Source: JAPPHA01 sp963662705
GTDB taxonomy: Bacteria > Pseudomonadota > Alphaproteobacteria > Rhodobacterales > Rhodobacteraceae
Assembly (NCBI GenBank): GCA_963662705.2
Contig: OY759767.1
Span: 3,348,001 to 3,412,000 of the forward strand
Direction of reading: 5' to 3'
Length of the DNA stretch: 64,000 bases
The notes under the pieces were generated by a model, which saw only the letters and a list, made by a program, of their open reading frames with translations, was not told the DNA's origin and did no database searches. The first letter of the stretch is position 1; the number at the start of each line of letters is the position of its first letter. Below, piece after piece: positions 38,453 through 47,682 of the stretch. The translations under genes were made by a program, and so were the position numbers.

Positions 38453-39447
38453 TGCCGCTGCTTGACGTCGAAAACCTGACCCTGCAGTTCGACACCGACG
38501 AGGGCCGGGTCACGGCCGTCGAGGAGTTTTCGCTGAGCCTGGAGGCCGGCGAAATTCTCGGCCTTGTGGGCGAGAGCGGCTCCGGCAAGTCCGTCACCGC
38601 CAAGTCGCTCATGAAGCTCAATGCCGGCAATGCGGTTTACAGCGACGATACCGGGATCACGCTGCATCTTGAGCAAGGTCCGGTCGATATCATGAGCCTC
38701 AAGTCAGCTCGGGATCTGCAGCTCGTGCGCGGCGGTGCCATCTCGATGATTTTCCAGGAACCGATGGCGAGCTTTGCGCCGGCGCTGACGATCGGCGACC
38801 AGATGGTCGAGCAGCTGCAGATCCACACCGACATGTCGCCTGCAGAGTGCCGCGCCCTGTCTATTGACATGCTCGAGAGGGTCGGAATCGCCGATGCCGC
38901 CAAGCGTTTCATGCAGTACGCCTTTGAGCTGTCCGGCGGCATGCGGCAGCGTGCAATGATCGCCATGGCGCTGTCGACGCGGCCGAAGCTGCTGATCGCC
39001 GATGAGCCAACGACCGCGCTCGACGTCACCATTCAGGCCCAGGTGATCGACCTGATGAAGGACCTGGTTCAGGAATTCGGAATGGCGATCATCTTCATCA
39101 CCCACGATCTCGGAGTGGTGGCGCAGACCGCCGATACCGTCGCCGTGATGTATCTCGGCCGACTGGTCGAGAAAGGGCCGGTGCAGGAAGTCATCAGGAA
39201 TCCTTCCCATCCCTACACCAGGGGACTGCTCGAAGCCCTGCCTCGGCTGTCCGATCTTGACGCGCCGCTGACGCCGGTGCCGGGCGACATACCCTCGCCG
39301 CTGGAGCGGCCGGCCGGCTGCGTGTTCCAGACCCGCTGCCCGTCACTGATCGGAAACGTGTGCCGATCCGTGATACCGGACTTCCGGACCATCGCGCCGC
39401 TCCACCGCTCGGCGTGCCATCTCGTTTCGGCGGAGCGGGCGACATGA
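38452..39447 (+). CDS. ABC transporter ATPase 1, DppD/OppD type (copy 2)
   Basis: 331 residues, same protein as 26572-27567; the only DNA difference noticed is a silent C for T at 39321. Walker A, signature LSGGMRQRAMIAMALS and Walker B LLIADEPTTALD are intact. The near-identity at synonymous sites shows very recent duplication or gene conversion. Confidence 0.93.
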   Translation: MPLLDVENLTLQFDTDEGRVTAVEEFSLSLEAGEILGLVGESGSGKSVTAKSLMKLNAGNAVYSDDTGITLHLEQGPVDIMSLKSARDLQLVRGGAISMIFQEPMASFAPALTIGDQMVEQLQIHTDMSPAECRALSIDMLERVGIADAAKRFMQYAFELSGGMRQRAMIAMALSTRPKLLIADEPTTALDVTIQAQVIDLMKDLVQEFGMAIIFITHDLGVVAQTADTVAVMYLGRLVEKGPVQEVIRNPSHPYTRGLLEALPRLSDLDAPLTPVPGDIPSPLERPAGCVFQTRCPSLIGNVCRSVIPDFRTIAPLHRSACHLVSAERAT

Positions 39448-40469
39448 ACCGCGACATCCTGATTTCCGCCCGCAACCTTTCCGTCCGGTTTCCGCTGGGT
39501 GGCGGTCTGTTTGCAGAAAAGACCTATGTGCACGCGGTGGAAAATGTCAGCATCGACATCGAAAAAGGGAAGTTCTTCGGCCTTGTCGGTGAATCCGGTT
39601 CCGGCAAGACGACGCTCGGCCGGGCGCTGTTGCTGGCCAATCCGATCACGGAGGGCGACGTCACCTATTCCGACGGCCAGGTGAGCTATGACCTGCGGAA
39701 TATCACCGCACAGCAGCGCCGCGACTATTATTCACGGGCCCAGCTGATCTTCCAGGATCCATATGCGGCGCTCAGCCCGCGCATGACCGTCCGGGACATC
39801 ATCGCCGAGCCGCTCGAAGTGATGAAGCTGACCGGGTCGCGGGCCGAAACGGACGAACGTGTGCGCGAGTTCGCCGCCAAGTGCCGGTTGAACCTGGAGC
39901 ACCTGCGGCGGTTTCCACATGCGTTTTCGGGCGGCCAGCGCCAGCGGATATCGATAGCCCGGGCGTTGGTATCGCGGCCAAGGTTCGTGGTTGCCGACGA
40001 ATGCGTTGCGGCGCTCGATGTCTCGATCCAGGCCGATGTGCTCAATCTCCTGAAGTCCATTCAGAGCGAGCTCGGCCTGACCTTCCTGTTCATCAGCCAC
40101 GATCTGAGCGTGGTGGCGCATATCTGTGACCATGTCGCGCTGATGTATTTCGGGCGGCTGGTCGAGACCGCCCCGACACGGCGCCTTTTTGCGAGCCCGA
40201 AACACCCCTATACCAGGGCCCTGCTGTCGGCCATACCCTCGCTCGACCCGGACGTGCGCGACACAAGGCAAAAACTCAAGGGCGAGATTCCGTCACAGGC
40301 GAATCCGCCGCCCGGCTGCAAGTTCCAGACCCGTTGCCCGTATGCGGTCGATCACTGCCGGGAAGAGGAACCGGCGCTGGAAATCGTCGAGGGAGAACAC
40401 ACTGTCGCCTGCCACAGGTGGCGGGAACTCGAGGCCGCTACCCTGCCCGGCGCCCAGGCTACCGCCTGA
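39444..40469 (+). CDS. ABC transporter ATPase 2, DppF/OppF type (copy 2)
   Basis: 341 residues, identical in sequence to the product of 27564-28589, with the same DECVAALD variant of the Walker B region. Last gene of the SBP2 operon; the convergent hydrolase 2 gene ends about 290 bases downstream. Confidence 0.93.
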   Translation: MNRDILISARNLSVRFPLGGGLFAEKTYVHAVENVSIDIEKGKFFGLVGESGSGKTTLGRALLLANPITEGDVTYSDGQVSYDLRNITAQQRRDYYSRAQLIFQDPYAALSPRMTVRDIIAEPLEVMKLTGSRAETDERVREFAAKCRLNLEHLRRFPHAFSGGQRQRISIARALVSRPRFVVADECVAALDVSIQADVLNLLKSIQSELGLTFLFISHDLSVVAHICDHVALMYFGRLVETAPTRRLFASPKHPYTRALLSAIPSLDPDVRDTRQKLKGEIPSQANPPPGCKFQTRCPYAVDHCREEEPALEIVEGEHTVACHRWRELEAATLPGAQATA

Positions 40470-40756
40470 CGGGAATGTGTCTTCCAAATAGCCCGGGCAC
40501 AATTCCAGACAGAATTCAGACCAGACCCGGCGCCGGGACGATTCCGGGTTCGCATCATACAGATGCGGGGCAGCAATGGAGAATCCGCCTCCTGCCGCAG
40601 TCTTGGACGGGTCCACTGCCGCGGCCGCGGTTCGGAATGGCCGATGAGAATCCTGTGGGAACTCGAACGGCCGATCCCGGGGTGGCTGTACCAGGCCGAG
40701 GAAGTGGTTGCAGGCTGAAGATCAGCGACGTGGCATCTGCCGGTCCGCCGCCCGCC

Positions 40757-42397
40757 TCATGCCCGCTGCGGCGCGGGTCCCGAAGGCCGATAGTTGACCG
40801 TTCCGCCGGCGGTGACCTTCATATCGGAAAGCGTGTGGTCGGCATGCTTCATGCGATGATCCAGCAGCTTTCTGGTCAGGCGCAGAACTTCGCCGGCATA
40901 ATCCTGATCGTCCGCGAGGTTTCGGAATTCGCCGTCGGCCGACTGCGTGTCAAACAGCAGCGGCGGCAGGCCGCCGTTGAAATGCGCGAACCGGTAGCGG
41001 TCCTCCTGAATGACCGCAAAATTGGCCTCGCGCATGCTGAGCCCCAATTCCCGCTGGCAGTGGGTGTGGCCCACCCATTCCGGATGCCGCAAATCGCGGC
41101 CAGGCCCTGTTTCCGGCTGGCGGCGGGTATGGCATTCAGGATCGCCAAACTCCATCTCGGCGTAGGCATAGTCCCGCCAGCCGGGCGGGGCATTTCCCTC
41201 CAGCCACGGCAACAGCGACGCGCCGTTCATGGCGGCCGGCACCTCGCCCACGAGCCAGTCGAGAATCGTCGGTGACACATCGACGGATTCAGTAAAGGCG
41301 TCGAACTGACCGCCGTTGCAGGACGGGCGCCGCGGGTCGCGGATAATCAGCGGCACGCGCGTTGCGGCATCGTAGACCGACACTTTGCCCCACTGTCGGC
41401 GCTCCCCGAGCATCTCGCCATGATCGGAAGTGAATATGATCAGTGTGTTTTCGTACTGCCCGGTGTCTTTCAGGAACCGGATCAGGCGGCCAACATGATG
41501 ATCAACTTCACTGGCCAGCCCGAAATAGACCGCGCGCAAGGTTGCCACATCGCGCGGATCTTCATTGTCGAGATGGCAGTTGGAAGCCTCAATAAAGCCG
41601 TTGATCATATCAAACCCCGCCAGATCGGCGGCAAGAAACGGATGAACCGCCGCCTCGGCATCCGGGGTCGCCAGCCGGGGCGGCGGCGGAATTTCATCCG
41701 CATGGTACATCCGGTTATAGGGTTCCGGGGCGATGAATGGGTCGTGCGGCCGGATGTAGGCCACGTGCGCAAACCACGCCTGGTCGGTCCGGACGGCAAG
41801 CGCCTTCATGCATTCATCCGTCAGAAACGCAGTGTCGCTGTCCTCGGCGCGGTAGAATGCGGGATCGTCCGGGCGCGGCCCGGTTGCCGGATCGAAATCC
41901 TGCGGTGCGTAGAAACGGCTGCGATTGGGCAGGTCATAACCCTTGGCTTTCAGATGCGCCTTCCACGCAAAGTTGTCGTCTTCCATCTGCATAGCCGTGA
42001 TTTCCTTGAACCCCGGCATCGGTTTTTTCGAGCTCCTGACCGCAGGATCGTTGTGGTGCAGGATTCGGGGATCGGCGCTGGTGCTGGTGTAACCGAACAG
42101 CAATGGCTCATAACCCGATTTCCGCGCTTCGAGCGCGAGATTTGAAATGTCCGCGCGCAGCGGCGTGCCGTTGCGCACGGACCGGTGATTCATCGCATAG
42201 AGGCCGGTCAGGAGGCTGACCCGGGCCGGGCCGCAGGGAACGGTGACCGTATAGTGCCTGCGGAATGTGACGGCATCCTCCATGAACTCCCGCAGATTCG
42301 GCAGCACCGCCCGTCCGCTGATGGCCAGTTGCAGGCAGTCCGCCCGAAGCAAATCCGCAATGATGAACAGGACATTTCCACGATTCTTTTCGACCAT
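40757..42397 (-). CDS. Formylglycine-dependent hydrolase, phosphonate monoesterase/sulfatase family (hydrolase 2)
   Basis: 546 residues. The C-x-P-x-R motif (PCGPARVSLLTG), TSDHGEML and WGKVSVYD are present. The N-terminal metal-binding motif is IADLLRAD, where hydrolases 1 and 4 have VVDQLRAD, so the usual Gln next to the metal-binding Asp is Leu. A 16-residue insertion (CHTRRQPETGPGRDLRH region) near residue 450 is unique to this copy. The ATG at 42397 lies 13 bases from the IS630 end at 42411, which has replaced the start context seen in hydrolase 3 (ATGAGAAGAGCACTG). Expression may now depend on the insertion. Confidence 0.85.
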   Translation of the reverse strand: MVEKNRGNVLFIIADLLRADCLQLAISGRAVLPNLREFMEDAVTFRRHYTVTVPCGPARVSLLTGLYAMNHRSVRNGTPLRADISNLALEARKSGYEPLLFGYTSTSADPRILHHNDPAVRSSKKPMPGFKEITAMQMEDDNFAWKAHLKAKGYDLPNRSRFYAPQDFDPATGPRPDDPAFYRAEDSDTAFLTDECMKALAVRTDQAWFAHVAYIRPHDPFIAPEPYNRMYHADEIPPPPRLATPDAEAAVHPFLAADLAGFDMINGFIEASNCHLDNEDPRDVATLRAVYFGLASEVDHHVGRLIRFLKDTGQYENTLIIFTSDHGEMLGERRQWGKVSVYDAATRVPLIIRDPRRPSCNGGQFDAFTESVDVSPTILDWLVGEVPAAMNGASLLPWLEGNAPPGWRDYAYAEMEFGDPECHTRRQPETGPGRDLRHPEWVGHTHCQRELGLSMREANFAVIQEDRYRFAHFNGGLPPLLFDTQSADGEFRNLADDQDYAGEVLRLTRKLLDHRMKHADHTLSDMKVTAGGTVNYRPSGPAPQRA

Positions 42398-42410
42398 AGC
42401 TCTTCTTATA

Positions 42411-43642
42411 CCAAGACCGGAATTTAATGACTCATGAACAAAACATGAACATCATGTGGGGTGTGGCCGGTGCCGGCTTCCTGTATCTTGTGGTTAAGCA
42501 AACAAATCACAGGAGGAAGCCATGCCGGCTGGCATCGAGATCACGAACACCGACCACACGGTGGCTGAGATTAGGGCATTGGCCCGAAAGTGCAAGAACC
42601 GGGCGGAGGCTCGACGCCTTGAGGCGATTGCGCGGGTGATGGAAGGCAGGCAGAGCCGAGCGGAGATTGCACGGTGGGCGAAGGTCGACAGGCAGACGCT
42701 GTGCGACTGGGTCAACCGCTACAATGGCGAGGGGGCGGTTGGCCTGAAGACCAAGCCGGGCCGTGGGCGCCCGTCACGTCTGAGTGAGGTCCAGCGTATC
42801 GAGGTCGGGCGCTGGCTCGATGAGGGTCCTCAGGACGGCGTTCCGGCGTGGACGGTCGGGTTGATCCGGGACAGGATCAAGGATGTCTTTGACATTGTGA
42901 TGTCTCGGGAGGCGGTTCGCTGTCTGATGCGGGCACTGGGTTTCCGTCGTCTTTCGCCGCGGCCCCTTCATCCCAAGGCCGATCCGGAGGCCCAGGAGGA
43001 ATTCCGCAGTGATTTCAGTGCCGTTGCGATCGCATCGCTGCCGGAGGGCACGGACCCGGCCCGCGTGGACGTGTGGTTTCAAGACGAAGCACGTTTGGGC
43101 CAAAAGGGGATGCTGACCCGGGTGTGGGCGCGCCGGGGAAGCCGTCCCCGGGTGCCGCGGGACTATCGCTACGGATATTGCTACCTGTTCAGCGCGATCT
43201 GCCCGGAAAGCGGCATCTCGGCCGGCCATGTTTGCGACAAGGCGAACACCGACGAGATGAACCGCCATCTTGTCGACATCGCCGCCGCCGTGCCCCAGGG
43301 CCGCCACGCGCTGGTGGTTCTCGACGGCGCCGGCTGGCACCGTTCGAAGAGCCTTGAGATACCGGACAACGTGTCACTGTTGCGTCTGCCGCCGTACAGT
43401 CCGGAACTGAACCCGGTCGAGACCGTGTTCCAGTTCCTCAAGCAGGGCAATTTTGCCAACCAGGTCTTCGCCACAGCCGAGGTCGTGAAAGACAGGGTCG
43501 AGGAGGTTTGGAATGACTTCGCCCGCACGCCAGGCCGGATCGCTTCACTCGGCAAGCGAAGCTGGGCAAAACTGGTCACCACACCGACGGCTCAACCCGT
43601 CCAGCATGCCTCGCCGGGTGTGTGATTAATTTCCGGTTTTGG
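42411..43642 (+). mobile_element. IS630-family insertion sequence
   Basis: A 1232-base element flanked by TA on both sides (42409-42410 and 43643-43644), the target duplication of IS630. Terminal inverted repeats are CCAAGACCGGAATTTAAT on the left and the complement of ATTAATTTCCGGTTTTGG on the right, 16 of 18 matching. It carries one intact transposase gene and lies between hydrolases 2 and 3. Confidence 0.9.
42522..43625 (+). CDS. IS630 transposase
   Basis: 367 residues. The N-terminal helix-turn-helix region (SRAEIARWAKVDRQTLCDWV) binds the ends. The C-terminal DDE catalytic domain shows D in VDVWFQDEARLG, D in LVVLDGAGWH and E in YSPELNPVETVF. AGGAGG precedes the ATG at 42522. The frame is undamaged, so the element may still be mobile. 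Stop near 43625 touches the right inverted repeat. Confidence 0.95.
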   Translation: MPAGIEITNTDHTVAEIRALARKCKNRAEARRLEAIARVMEGRQSRAEIARWAKVDRQTLCDWVNRYNGEGAVGLKTKPGRGRPSRLSEVQRIEVGRWLDEGPQDGVPAWTVGLIRDRIKDVFDIVMSREAVRCLMRALGFRRLSPRPLHPKADPEAQEEFRSDFSAVAIASLPEGTDPARVDVWFQDEARLGQKGMLTRVWARRGSRPRVPRDYRYGYCYLFSAICPESGISAGHVCDKANTDEMNRHLVDIAAAVPQGRHALVVLDGAGWHRSKSLEIPDNVSLLRLPPYSPELNPVETVFQFLKQGNFANQVFATAEVVKDRVEEVWNDFARTPGRIASLGKRSWAKLVTTPTAQPVQHASPGV

Positions 43643-43688
43643 TATTATTGTGGCTGAAGATTCGGTTGTGCCGGCCTGCCGCCGGGTC

Positions 43689-45281
43689 TCATACCCGCTG
43701 CGGCGCGGGTCCCGAAGGCCGATAGTTGACCGTTCCGCCGGCGGTGACCTTCATATCGGAAAGCGTGTGGTCGGCATGCCTCATGCGATGATCCAGCAGC
43801 TTTCTGGTCAGGCGCAGAACTTCGCCGGCATAATCCTGATCGTCCGCGAGGTTTCGGAATTCGCCGTCGGCCGACTGCGTGTCAAACAGCAGCGGCGGCA
43901 GGCCGCCGTTGAAATGCGCGAACCGGTAGCAGTTCTCCTGAATGACTGCAAAATTGGCCTCGCGCATGCTGAGCCCCAATTCCCGCTGACAGTGGCCCGG
44001 GCATTCAGGATCGCCAAACTCCATCTCGGCGTAGGCATAGTCCCGCCAGCCGGACGGCGCATTTCCCTCCAGCCACGGCAACAGCGATGCGCCGTTCATC
44101 GCAACCGGCACCTCGCCCGCGAGCCAGTCGAGAATCGTCGGTGACACATCCACGGATTCCGTAAAGGCATCGAACTGGCTGCCGTTGCAGGACGTGCGCC
44201 GCGGGTCGCGGATTATCAACGGCACGTGCGTTGCGGCATCGTAGAACGACCCATTGCCCCACTGCCGGCGCTCCCCGAGCATCTCACCATGATCGGAGGT
44301 GAATATGATCAGTGTGTCGTCGTACTGCCCGGTGTCTTTCAGGAACCGGATCAGGCGGCCAACATGATGATCAACTTCACTGGCCAGCCCGAAATAGACC
44401 GCGCGCAAGGTTGCCACATCGCGCGGATCTTCATTGTCGAGATGGCAGTTGGAAGCCTCAATAAAGCCGTTGATCATATCAAACCCCGCCAGATCGGCGG
44501 CAAGAAACGGATGAACCGCCGCCTCGGCATCCGGGGTCGCCAGCCGGGGCGGCGGCGGAATTTCATCCGCATGGTACATCCGGTTATAGGGTTCCGGGGC
44601 GATGAATGGCGGGTGCGGCCGGATGTAGGCCACGTGCGCAAACCAATTCTGTTCAGCCCGGACGGCAAGCTCCTTCATGCTTGCATCCGTCAGAAACGCA
44701 GTGTCGCTGTCCTCGGCGCGGTAGAATGCGGGATCGTCCGGGCGCGGACCGGTTGCCGGATCGAAATCCTGCGGTGCGTAGAAACGGCTGTAATCATTTG
44801 GCAGGTCATAGCCCTTGGCTTTCAGATGCGCCTTCCACGCATAGCAGTCGTATCCGAGCTGCAGGGCCAGGACTTCCTTGAACCCCGGCATCGGGCTCTC
44901 GGGGTTCCTGACCGCAGGATCATTGGGGTGCAGGAATCGGGGATCGCCGCTGGTATCGGTATAACCGAACAGCAATGGCTCATAGCCCGATCTCCGCGCT
45001 TCGAGCGCGAGGTTTGAAATGTCCGCGCGCAGCGGCGTGCCGTTGCGCACGGACCGGTGATTCATCGCATAGAGGCCGGTCAGGAGACTGGCCCGGGCCG
45101 GACCGCAGGGACAGGTGACCGTATAGTGCCTGCGGAATGTGACGGCATCCGCCATGAATTCACGCAGATTTGGCAGCACCGCCTGACCGTTGATGGCCGT
45201 TTGCAGGCAGTCCGCCCGAAGCAGGTCCGCAACGATGAACAGGACATTTCCACTATTCTTTTCGACCAGTGCTCTTCTCAT
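43689..45281 (-). CDS. Formylglycine-dependent hydrolase family protein, active-site variant (hydrolase 3)
   Basis: 530 residues, start ATG at 45281 (MRRALVEKN). CGPARASLLTG and TSDHGEML are kept. Two active-site positions differ from the family: IVADLLRAD lacks the Gln next to the first metal Asp, and WGNGSFYD has Asn where the catalytic Lys stands in hydrolases 1, 2 and 4. It may be inactive, altered in specificity, or on the way to decay. Large blocks are identical to hydrolases 2 and 4. Probably cotranscribed with hydrolase 4 upstream. Confidence 0.83.
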   Translation of the reverse strand: MRRALVEKNSGNVLFIVADLLRADCLQTAINGQAVLPNLREFMADAVTFRRHYTVTCPCGPARASLLTGLYAMNHRSVRNGTPLRADISNLALEARRSGYEPLLFGYTDTSGDPRFLHPNDPAVRNPESPMPGFKEVLALQLGYDCYAWKAHLKAKGYDLPNDYSRFYAPQDFDPATGPRPDDPAFYRAEDSDTAFLTDASMKELAVRAEQNWFAHVAYIRPHPPFIAPEPYNRMYHADEIPPPPRLATPDAEAAVHPFLAADLAGFDMINGFIEASNCHLDNEDPRDVATLRAVYFGLASEVDHHVGRLIRFLKDTGQYDDTLIIFTSDHGEMLGERRQWGNGSFYDAATHVPLIIRDPRRTSCNGSQFDAFTESVDVSPTILDWLAGEVPVAMNGASLLPWLEGNAPSGWRDYAYAEMEFGDPECPGHCQRELGLSMREANFAVIQENCYRFAHFNGGLPPLLFDTQSADGEFRNLADDQDYAGEVLRLTRKLLDHRMRHADHTLSDMKVTAGGTVNYRPSGPAPQRV

Positions 45282-45565
45282 TGTGACCGGGAAATCGGCT
45301 GTGCGCAGGCTTCAGGAACCGGCCAGTTCGGCAGCTGAACTGCTTGATGAAACAGTCAAGCAGATTCTTCAAATCGCCGCAACTTTGGATATGGATGTCA
45401 AGACCCAACGGCAATGCGGCGTCCGCGATAAACACGGAACCGCACTGGCAGCCCCCCAGGCGATTCTTCCGGTGCCGATCCTGCCTGGGCTGGCTGTGCC
45501 AGGCTGGGGAAATGGTTGCAGGTTGAGGAACAGAAACGGAGCATCTGCCGGTCTGCCGCCCGGTC

Positions 45566-47143
45566 TCATGCCCGCTGCGGCTCATGTCCCGAAGGCCGAT
45601 AGTTGACCGTTCCGCCGGTGGTGACCTTCATATCGGAAAGCGTGTGGTCGGCATGCCTCATGCGATGATCCAGCAGCTTCCTGGTCAGGCGCAGAACTTC
45701 GCCGGCATAATCCTGATCGTCCGCGAGGTTCCGGAACTCGCCGTCGGCCGACTGCGTGTCAAACAGCAGCGACGGCAGGCCGCCATTGAAATGCGCGAAC
45801 CGGTAGCGGTCCTCCTGAATGACCGCATAATTGGCCTCGCGCAGGCCAAGCCCCAATTCCCGCTGCCAATGGCTCGGGCATTCAGGATCGCCTAAGTCCA
45901 TCTCGGCGTAGGCATAGTCCCGCCAGCCCGACGGGGCATTTCCCTCCAGCCACGGCAACAGCGATGCGCCGTTCATCGCGACCGGCACCTCGCCTGACAA
46001 CCAATCGAGAATCGTCGGTGACACATCGACGGATTCCGTAAAGGCATCGAACTGACTGCCGTTGCAGGACGTGCGCTTCGGGTCGCGGATTATCAGTGGT
46101 ACGTGCGTTGCGGCATCGTAGAACGACATCTTGCCCCACTGCCGCCGGTCCCCGAGCATCTCGCCATGATCGGAAGTGAATATGATCAGCGTGTCGTCGT
46201 ACTGCCCGGTGTCTTTCAGGAACCGGACCAGGCGGCCAACATGATGATCGAGCTCATTGGCCAGCCCGAAGTAGACCGCGCGCAAGGTTGCCACATCGCG
46301 CGGATCTTCATTGTCGAGATGGCAGTTGGAAGCCTCAATTAAGCCGTTGATCATATCAAACCCCGCCAGATCGGCGGCAAGAAACGGATGAACCGCCGCT
46401 TCCGCTTCCGGGGTCGGCATACGCGCCGGCGGCGGAATTTCATCCGCACGGTACATCCGGTTATAGGGTTCCGGGGCGATGAATGGGTCGTGCGGCCGGA
46501 TGTAGCACACGTGCGCCAGCCACGCCTGGTCGGTCCGGACGGCAAGCTGCCTCAGGCATGCATCCGTCAGAAACGCAGTGTCGCTGTCCTCGGCACGGTA
46601 GAATGCGGGATCGTCCGGGCGCGGCCCGGTTGCCGGATCGAAATCCTGCGGTGCGTAGAAACGGCTGTACTCGGGCAGGTCATAACCCTTGGTTTTCAGA
46701 TGCGCCCGCCACGCAAAGTTGTCGTTTTCCAACTGCAGGGGCACGATTTCCTTGAACCCCGGCATCGGGTTTTCGTAGCTCCTGACCGCCGGATCATTGG
46801 TGTGCATGAATCGGGGATCGCCGCTGGTATCGGTGTAACCGAACAGCAATGGCTCATAACCCGATTTCCGCGCTTCGAGCGCGAGGTTCGAAATGTCCCC
46901 GCGCAGCGGCGTGCCGTTGCGCACGGACCGGTGATTCATCGCATAGAGGCCGGTCAGGAGACTGACCCGGGCCGGACCGCAGGGACAGGTGACCGTATAG
47001 TGCCTGCGGAATGTGACGGCATCCGCCATGAACTCCCGCAGATTTGGCAGCACCGCCTGACCGTTGATGGCCGTTTGCAGGCAGTCCGCCCGAAGCTGGT
47101 CCACAACGATGAACAGGACGTTTCCACCATTCTTGTCGATCAA
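45566..47143 (-). CDS. Formylglycine-dependent hydrolase, phosphonate monoesterase/sulfatase family (hydrolase 4)
   Basis: About 525 residues using the TTG at 47143 with AAGGA upstream; the frame is open to 47221. All key motifs are present: VVDQLRAD, CGPARVSLLTG, TSDHGEML, WGKMSFYD. N- and C-terminal parts and both flanks match hydrolase 1, but the middle (HPFLAADLAGFDMIN, EASNCHLDNEDPRD) matches hydrolases 2 and 3, so the gene is a mosaic. It is first in the leftward series 4-3-(IS630)-2. Upstream similarity with hydrolase 1 ends at about 47265, where IS91 sequence starts. Confidence 0.85.
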   Translation of the reverse strand: MIDKNGGNVLFIVVDQLRADCLQTAINGQAVLPNLREFMADAVTFRRHYTVTCPCGPARVSLLTGLYAMNHRSVRNGTPLRGDISNLALEARKSGYEPLLFGYTDTSGDPRFMHTNDPAVRSYENPMPGFKEIVPLQLENDNFAWRAHLKTKGYDLPEYSRFYAPQDFDPATGPRPDDPAFYRAEDSDTAFLTDACLRQLAVRTDQAWLAHVCYIRPHDPFIAPEPYNRMYRADEIPPPARMPTPEAEAAVHPFLAADLAGFDMINGLIEASNCHLDNEDPRDVATLRAVYFGLANELDHHVGRLVRFLKDTGQYDDTLIIFTSDHGEMLGDRRQWGKMSFYDAATHVPLIIRDPKRTSCNGSQFDAFTESVDVSPTILDWLSGEVPVAMNGASLLPWLEGNAPSGWRDYAYAEMDLGDPECPSHWQRELGLGLREANYAVIQEDRYRFAHFNGGLPSLLFDTQSADGEFRNLADDQDYAGEVLRLTRKLLDHRMRHADHTLSDMKVTTGGTVNYRPSGHEPQRA

Positions 47144-47264
47144 TGCTCTTTTCCTTGTGACTGGGAAATCGGTTGTTCGCAGGCGTCCGCCACCGTCAGG
47201 TTCAGCAAAAGAACCACGCAACGACGACCGTATGCAGGATTTTCAAGTTGTGAAAAGAGTTTTC

Positions 47265-47462
47265 TGCATTGCGCAGTGCGTGGCAAGGCGCGTTTTCCCG
47301 TTGGGGGTGGTCTTTTCCAAGGCCCCGTTCAGGAACGCGAGTCAGGTGCCGGGCTACCTTGGGCGTTTCACGCACAAAACGGCAATCACCTCCACCGTCT
47401 TTTTGACTTCGACGGCGAGCAAGTCCGCTTCCACTGGCGCGACTACGCTCACGGCAACAAAG
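47265..47462 (+). mobile_element. IS91-family transposase fragment
   Basis: Frames read KAPFRNASQVPGYLGRFTHK then, one base shifted, HRLFDFDGEQVRFHWRDYAHG. These match the conserved YLGRYTHRVAIS and DGxRVxFRWKDY blocks of IS91/Y2 transposases. Only about 65 residues remain with a frameshift, so it is dead. It abuts the hydrolase 4 upstream repeat on one side and an IS110 fragment on the other. Confidence 0.75.
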
Positions 47463-47682
47463 TCAGGGCATCGTGCTTGAGATTCCTGACCTCGCGGCCC
47501 CGGTAGTGCACGCACGCGCAGGCCTCCATGGCCACCAGGCAGCCCGGCTCTTCCGCCGGAAACGCCCGGGCCTTCCGCCGCGTCACCGTCTTCCGGAACT
47601 CGACCAATCCGCCCGACGTCGCGCCGTGCACCCGAAAGCCGTTCTGTGTCAGATCAATCCCGATCATGCTAACCTCCCGCAT
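47449..47682 (-). mobile_element. IS110-family transposase N-terminal fragment
   Basis: The frame from the ATG at 47682 reads MREVSMIGIDLTQNGFRVHG then EFRKTVTRRKARAFPAE and CLVAMEACACVHYRGREV, the DEDD-domain N-terminus of IS110 (first catalytic Asp in GIDL). It stops after about 77 residues at the junction with IS91 sequence; the remaining 250 or so residues are missing. Confidence 0.8.

Larger units (their letters stand above)
35566..40560 (+). repeat. Copy 2 of the ABC transporter segmental duplication
   Basis: Direct repeat of 23683-28680. Beyond 40560 the copy resumes similarity with copy 1 at about 29535, so 853 bases (most of the helicase remnant and the minisatellite) are absent here. 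Similarity then continues through the hydrolase gene, so the true duplicated unit is the whole transporter-hydrolase cassette. Confidence 0.92.

Noticed and set aside
45190..45606. Short plus-strand frame between hydrolases 3 and 4
   Set aside because: Contains a helical-looking stretch (AAELLDETVKQILQIAATLD) but overlaps hydrolase 3 and the 3' end of hydrolase 4; no family recognised.
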